Below are positions 59,411 to 64,000 of a stretch of 64,000 nucleotides of DNA, one piece after another (position 1 is the first letter of the stretch; the number at the start of each line of letters is the position of its first letter). A program made the position numbers and the translations under genes. This stretch comes from Isoetes taiwanensis (Eukaryota; Streptophyta; Lycopodiopsida; Isoetales; Isoetaceae): assembly GCA_021234155.1 (NCBI GenBank), contig JAJEKV010000011.1:18616677-18680676 (forward strand), read 5' to 3'. The notes under the pieces are model-generated. The model did no database searches. It was not told where the DNA came from and saw nothing but the letters and a program-made list of their open reading frames with translations.

Positions 59411-60398
59411 GCAATAAAAACATCTTCATATCCATCATCATCGTATAGTAATTGAGGAGCTTCTGCATCTCCAATACCAACGATAGTGCTACCACTGTGT
59501 CAAGGACAATAATAACAACACCAATAGTACCATTTTTGAAAATTAAATTAAATAGGGCTAACAATATAGGTTAATCTATTATCTAAGGAACCGTCAACCT
59601 AATCCAGTTTGCTGAAATTATTGCAAAAGTCATTATTCTGGTCCAACCAAGATACTTCCTGAGGAAAGAGAACCAACCTTCCAGACATAAATACAGCTTG
59701 ATAACGACCTCTGCCTGCTGCTTCTATTCTTTTTTTAAGAATCTCCAACAAGAGTACTACTTTAAATGCAGGTGCCTCTGGGAACAAGAACAAGTCTCAA
59801 TTTATAATTTAGGTTTAAAAACTGGCACTAAATTTCAAATATATGTTGACAACCAACCAAGGTCATTTACACAAAGCTTGTAGTATTCCTCGTTGTAAAA
59901 TATCCGCCAAGAGTTCTTCTGGCTCCATTGAGCTACTTTCATCGAGTTTGAAATGCTTTCAAAAAGAAAAACTATCAAGGTATAGAAGTGAAATTGGCAC
60001 TGCTAGAAAGAGCTAATACAGATATGTACTTTGTAAACTTCAGCAGTAGGACATTGCTCCCTTGGTTTGATCAACACCATAGATGTCTGAATAGGAAATG
60101 GCGAGTCTATATCCTTCACAATCTATGTACAACTTCATTATATCAGGAGCATATTATAAAAATTAGTCTTCTCCTAGAATAATTCAAAATCTTGCACCTC
60201 TCCTTTGCCAGTACAGTCACAACCATGCGAGAAGAAGAACGGTATGTCAGAACCAATCTCTTCAGACCATTCTTGAAGGTCACTTTCACTAGCAGAGCAT
60301 GTATTGAATTATTTTACTGCCCACAAGGCTATAACAGCATTGCCACTTCCACCTCCAAGGCCTGCACCTGTAGAGACTCGTTTATCCAAATGTATCTG
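59411..60398 (-). pseudogene. ispE: 4-diphosphocytidyl-2-C-methyl-D-erythritol kinase, 3' two thirds
   Basis: Exons from right to left are: 60,398-60,190 (IHLDKRVSTGAGLGGGSGNA, the GHMP-kinase ATP loop, then a premature stop and DLQEWSEEIGSDIPFFFSHG, TGKGEV), about 60,076-60,020 (LIKPREQCPTAEVYK), about 59,967-59,880 (LDESSSMEPEELLADIL), 59,775-59,683 (LKKRIEAAGRGRYQAVFMSG) and 59,495-59,411 (GSTIVGIGDAEAPQLLYDDD). IspE phosphorylates CDP-ME in the plastid MEP isoprenoid pathway. The in-frame stop in the ATP-loop exon and the missing 5' and 3' ends mark it as a pseudogene. Confidence 0.88.
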
Positions 60399-60478
60399 CA
60401 AAGCCAATGCCTTAAATTGATATGCAATCCCCTTAAAGCAATAATTATCTATATATAGGGGTTTTGAAGCATGTGCTA

Positions 60479-60709
60479 ATAGATAGATAGATAGATAGTA
60501 TTTTAACGTCACACCACTAGGCAGCATCCAACTGGACATGTGACCACACACCACACTACATTGCTTGATTGGGCCTTGCCCCCAACCACTTTACATTGCG
60601 TCTGTGGGTTTTAACACCCAACAGTTCAGAGTGCGATTCTGGGCAGTCTCGAACTCGAGACCTATAGTTGCTAGATCTAGTGTGTTACCACTAGACTAAT
60701 GAAACCCCT
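60479..60709 (-). mobile_element. tRNA-derived SINE
   Basis: On the minus strand it starts near 60,709 (GGGGTTTCATTAG), with A box TTAGTCTAGTGGTAA (60,699-60,685) and B box GGTCTCGAGTTCGAGAC (60,662-60,646). A body of about 150 bases without ORF follows, ending GTGGTGTGACGTTAAAAT and a TATC tetranucleotide tail (60,479-60,498). No clear target duplication was seen. It sits in an intron position between IspE and GDH fragments. Confidence 0.8.
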
Positions 60710-60912
60710 GTAAACACAAGTAGAACTTAAGGTATAAACAAGCATTTATGTTTCAGAAAACTATAATAAGAAATGACACTGTAAAGTACCAAAATGATCA
60801 CACTAACCTGGACTTCCTTTTGCATTTGTCTGTGTAACAGTAGCATAAATTGCATCAGCTAAGTGAGGCACAGTTCTGGAAGTAAGGCCTGCCATGCTTA
60901 TCTGTATGCTTA

Positions 60913-61668
60913 TCACGCACATCCCTGATCCAGCATTGCTTGAACTACACGAATAAAGCCTGCTATATTTGCTCCATAAACTAGTGCCTTGCAAAAAGAT
61001 TCACTAGTACATAAGCCAAATTTCATTCATTGGCATACATAGTTATCTTTGGCTAGCACTCGCTCATATAAATTCTTAGGCACATTAGTTACTTAGGTTT
61101 ATAAATTTTCGTCTACATAGACACTTTAACCAATCAAATAAACTAAATAAAAGCAGGATGACAAGTACTCTGGGTGCCCCTTGCCATATCCAAAAGCATT
61201 TGCAGTAGCGACAAACTTTTGATGGACATCCCTCATCAACTCCTGAAGAGTGAAGCACATAAGATTGGCAAAATTAAAAAAAAAATGGTTTTTCTCAAGT
61301 CAAAACTTACCAGGAAAAAAAGATATTACCTGTAATTTATTGTCAACAGCCTCAGCAGTAAAATGAATTTGATTGCACTTGCTTGCTAGCTCCAACCCAG
61401 AGACAACAACCTGGTTAAAGCATGTAAATTCAGTGGGCTACATAAAGAAAGAAATTCACTGTTTTTTCCTCGCCACTCTCACATCCACAATATCTTGTAA
61501 ACATATTTTGTCCTCTTTTAATATTTCCTGCTTTTATGGGCTCAAGAACATAAAGCATGGCAAATAAACTCGATGGTTCTTACCCCTCCAACATTTGCGG
61601 CACAAGGAAAAGCTAGATAGCACTTTTCTCCCCATGGTTTTGAATCATCATAGTACTTTGCACGTCAG
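60913..61668 (-). pseudogene. NADP-type glutamate dehydrogenase C-terminus with internal deletion
   Basis: Exons from right to left are: 61,668-61,584 (AKYYDDSKPWGEKCYLAFPC AANVGG), 61,410-61,330 (VVSGLELASKCNQIHF...DNKLQ), about 61,242-61,150 (ELMRDVHQKFVATANAFGYG, HPE) and 60,987-60,913 (ALVYGANIAGFIRVVQAMLD, QGCA, natural stop). The order and C-terminus are those of NADP-GDH, which aminates 2-oxoglutarate. Some 45 residues that normally join FPCA to the NAGG segment are absent, and the donor after HPE lacks a proper GT position. The N-terminal half is not found. Confidence 0.82.
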
Positions 61669-61686
61669 ACCTCAATCTACTGCTCT

Positions 61687-62237
61687 ACTCGGATTTTGAC
61701 ATGGCAAGAAGTGATATTGAATCCAGAAAATGTCTCACAGGTTATATCTCATTTTTTGCTGGCAATCCCATTACTTGGCACTCAAAAAGCAGTCTACTGC
61801 AAGTTTAGAGTACTACGGGGGCTGAATTAAAAGCCCTTTGTACAGCAGTACAAGAAATGTTATGGATTGTCCATTTGTTTGAAGACTTAGGCATCGAAGT
61901 TTCTCCCTTAGGCATCAAAGTTTCTCCCTTAGGCATCAAAGTTTCTCCAGCATCTATTTTCTGTAATAACATGGGAGCTATCTCACATGCTAAAGACTAC
62001 CAGTGGCATCCTCAATTGAAACATAAGGCCATCAAAACATGTCTCATTCGAGAATATTTGGAACATGGATCTCTTATACTTCATTACTGTCCCACACACG
62101 AACAAGCAGCAGATGGATTTACTAAACCAATCTCAGGCAGTAAATTTACAAAAATAAAGGATATGTTACATGTTACTTCTTTTTCCCCCAGCAGTCCTCG
62201 TCATCAGAAGGGTTGTAAGCATTTAACACGTCTATAG
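61687..62237 (+). pseudogene. Ty1/copia RNase H fragment
   Basis: It reads YSDFDMARSDIESRKCLTGY, GNPITWHSKSS, a stop near 61,807, then TGAELKALCTAVQEMLWI and, to 62,237, KHKAIKTCLIREYLEHG and TKPISGSKF. This is the C-terminal RNase H of copia polyproteins (usual DxDWAG...TGY...WxSKKQ...STEAEY...H.RTKHIDIR.H..R). No LTR is seen. A 21-base unit encoding LGI(E/K)VSP is present three times in frame at 61,889-61,950. Confidence 0.85.
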
Positions 62238-62561
62238 CTTAGAGATGATGTCACACTAGAAGACATGGCATATAGAAGCCATAGTCATCCGAGAGTTAAC
62301 TTAGTTTTTCTGTTTGAGCATTAGATAGAGCATCTGCAGTTTATTACAGAGGCGAAATGGCCAGGACAATTTCATGAATAGGTTTTCTAATAGTATTTAA
62401 AAAATTCTCTCTTTTCATGTCTTTCTAATATGAATTGGTCAAAGAGACACATGTGTCAATAACTGGACATGCAATTTGTATAAAGCAAGTGACTGGGTGA
62501 GCAATTCATAAAACTTCCTGATCCATAGCCAACAACAAGGTAGACCTCTTAGAAACTCACA

Positions 62562-63130
62562 GCAAAGGAATGTAAATAGTCGAGCCCTCTAGCTACTCCA
62601 ACAGCAATCTCTAGCCGCTGATGCCAATTCAAATAAGCCCCCGTGCTTCCTTCTTGGAATCCGCACATATGGCTTAAGCTTGTCATTACCATATAGAAAG
62701 AAAACATAAAGGTGGTTTCTCACTTATTAGGCAGTCGTGCAAATTTCCATTTTTCGTAAATTCGTACACAAGGATCTGCATGTATGCCAAGAATTAGATT
62801 ATGATTCCATCACAAAACATAATTTTACTGCACTCAATTCCGTCACAGTAGCTCTTTAATGATGATCACCTGTTGCCCATCTGCATGACAAAAGCCTTGA
62901 AGACGAACGAGATGCCTGTGATGAAGTCTGCCCAACAGTGCTATTTCATTTCTAAATTCTGTGCTGCCTTGTTTGCTATTAGGAGAGGCCTTTTTTATCG
63001 CAACTAGCGTTCCATCTTCAAGGCAGCCAGAATATACTTTGCCAACCCTCTAGAACCAATTACATTGGCCGCACTGAAGTTTCCAGTTACCTTTGAGATC
63101 TCTTCTAGACTGAATCTCGTTATTTCGGTG
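62562..63130 (-). pseudogene. Receptor-like kinase N-lobe fragment
   Basis: 62,870-63,130 reads FSLEEISKVTGNFSAANVIG, then a frameshifted glycine loop and GCLEDGTLVAIKKASP (catalytic Lys of VAIK), TEFRNEIALLGRLHHRHLVR. A second exon near 62,695-62,765 gives LVYEFTKNGNLHDCL. A third near 62,562-62,660 gives LNWHQRLEIAVGVARGLDYL. These are subdomains I to VIa of a plant leucine-rich-repeat-type receptor kinase. HRD and DFG motifs, and the ectodomain, are absent, and the glycine loop is out of frame. Confidence 0.85.
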
Positions 63131-63383
63131 GCGTTTTCCCACCTAAGAAGCGTTCTGCTGCCTAACAAAAATAACTCAAAGCAGTATGGTAAATAACTGC
63201 CATGCTATCCAGAGGAAAATGCTTGGAAGAAGAAGGGTCGAGCTGCGCCATAGCCACGCCTGCGAAGGAATAGGGCTGGATGACCGAGAGTTTACAGGCA
63301 GCATCCAGTTTGGAGCAGTCACCAGCATATGCTAGGCATATGCCGGCATATACCTGGATATGCCTACATACCCACATAAACGA

Positions 63384-63441
63384 GGGTTTGCCCCCTAGGG
63401 GCAACCCAATAAACGAGGGTTTGCCCCCCTAGGGGCAACCC
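63384..63441. repeat. Two tandem GGGTTTGCCCC...GGGGCAACCC palindromes
   Basis: The 33-base unit AAACGAGGGTTTGCC...GGCAACCCAA occurs twice (palindromes 63,384-63,407 and 63,417-63,441). Each is a stem of about 10 bp with a CTA centre. They are preceded by nested palindromic words such as GGCATATGCCGGCATAT at 63,332-63,360. Confidence 0.75.
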
Positions 63442-63751
63442 AAAAAAAACTAGAGAGTCTGTAAATCTACTGTCCACATAATCGCAATGCATATGCATTT
63501 TCCATTCATAATCTCTCTTATCTCTCTTATCTGTTTGAATAATGGAGAACTTTGAAACAAAATCGTGTAGATCAAATCTCGGATTAAAATGTCAGGCATA
63601 TTCGGATGTTTGAATGCAAACGGAAACACAAACAAATGTAGAATGAACGAGAACACAATTGTAGCACTGTCAAAAATCCTTAATCAACATGCTATGGAAT
63701 ATTGTCTGAGATCAAACAGAAAGAAAGGCACCAACCTGGGTTACACTGGCT

Positions 63752-64000
63752 ATGGCGATTGCAGAAATCCGAGTACCCTTCGCTTGTTTAGCACCAAGAA
63801 TAGCTTATCGCTGGCCAGACATAACGTTGTGTGCATCTCGATTTCTCAAGCGACCCCCAATTCTTTCTTCTGTACTGTTAGTTGTAGTTGGCCCTCCTCT
63901 TTCCAGGGCTAGATGTAGTGTAGACGAGACTGCCGAAGATCCCCTTGTCCAAGTTGAAACCTTACAAGTTCCATCGAATTTGGCTACTCCTTTGGCCGCA
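63752..64000 (+). CDS. N-terminus of an unidentified, possibly plastid-targeted protein (partial)
   Basis: An ATGGCG start opens 83 codons without a stop to the window edge. The first 55 residues (MAIAEIRVPFACLAPRIAYR...) are basic, Ser/Leu-rich and have only one Glu and one Asp. The composition then changes to acidic (SVDETAEDPLVQVETLQ). That profile fits a plastid transit peptide followed by the mature protein, but no domain can be named. The ATGGCG context suits a plant start codon. It is the only candidate intact host gene in the window. Confidence 0.45.
   Translation, partial: MAIAEIRVPFACLAPRIAYRWPDITLCASRFLKRPPILSSVLLVVVGPPLSRARCSVDETAEDPLVQVETLQVPSNLATPLAA

Overview
The window is nuclear DNA of a land plant with a large, repeat-rich genome. 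The supporting evidence is GT-AG introns, plastid-pathway genes (IspE, a plastid-type biotin carboxylase), an NHX exchanger, a plant MTP metal transporter and a receptor-like kinase, together with plant-type chromovirus, hAT, LINE, SINE and TRIM elements. A non-seed plant such as a fern or lycophyte is possible, but the sequence alone does not settle it. I see no clearly intact host gene. The only candidate is the start of an open, possibly plastid-targeted reading frame that runs off the right edge.

Bases 1-25,801 are nested transposons. A decayed Ty3/gypsy chromovirus copy (1-3697) abuts the 3' end of another LTR element (3698-4443 plus 8185-8294). That LTR was split by a complete 3.7 kb hAT element (4444-8176) flanked by a perfect 8-bp target duplication. 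A minus-strand chromovirus LTR follows (8295-9838), then a 15.8 kb plus-strand chromovirus (10,030-25,801). The latter has two diverged 1.6 kb LTRs, an initiator-Met primer site, a decayed histone H3-like gene, an extra ORF before gag, a nested 5'-truncated LINE, and a gag-pol frame broken by one stop codon.

Bases 25,802-38,600 hold a MITE, then a roughly 12 kb T/C-rich non-coding tract bounded by copies of a palindrome-containing 150-bp repeat. It resembles a large non-autonomous retrotransposon derivative. Fragments of a plastid biotin carboxylase and a kelch protein lie inside it.

Bases 38,600-64,000 are AT-rich DNA carrying broken pieces of many unrelated genes in mixed orientation, most with introns: OLA1, NHX, MTP, a beta-class N4/N6 DNA methylase, an SDR, IspE, NADP-glutamate dehydrogenase, a copia RNase H and a receptor kinase. 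Among them are a TRIM whose LTRs carry a tRNA-Ala-like cloverleaf, a second tiny TRIM, a SINE, many short tandem duplications, and a 2-kb tandem duplication of a GATTC-rich minisatellite that includes a Helitron-like 3' end. The mixture of intron-bearing fragments suggests gene capture by Helitron-like elements or a pseudogene graveyard; the sequence does not distinguish them.
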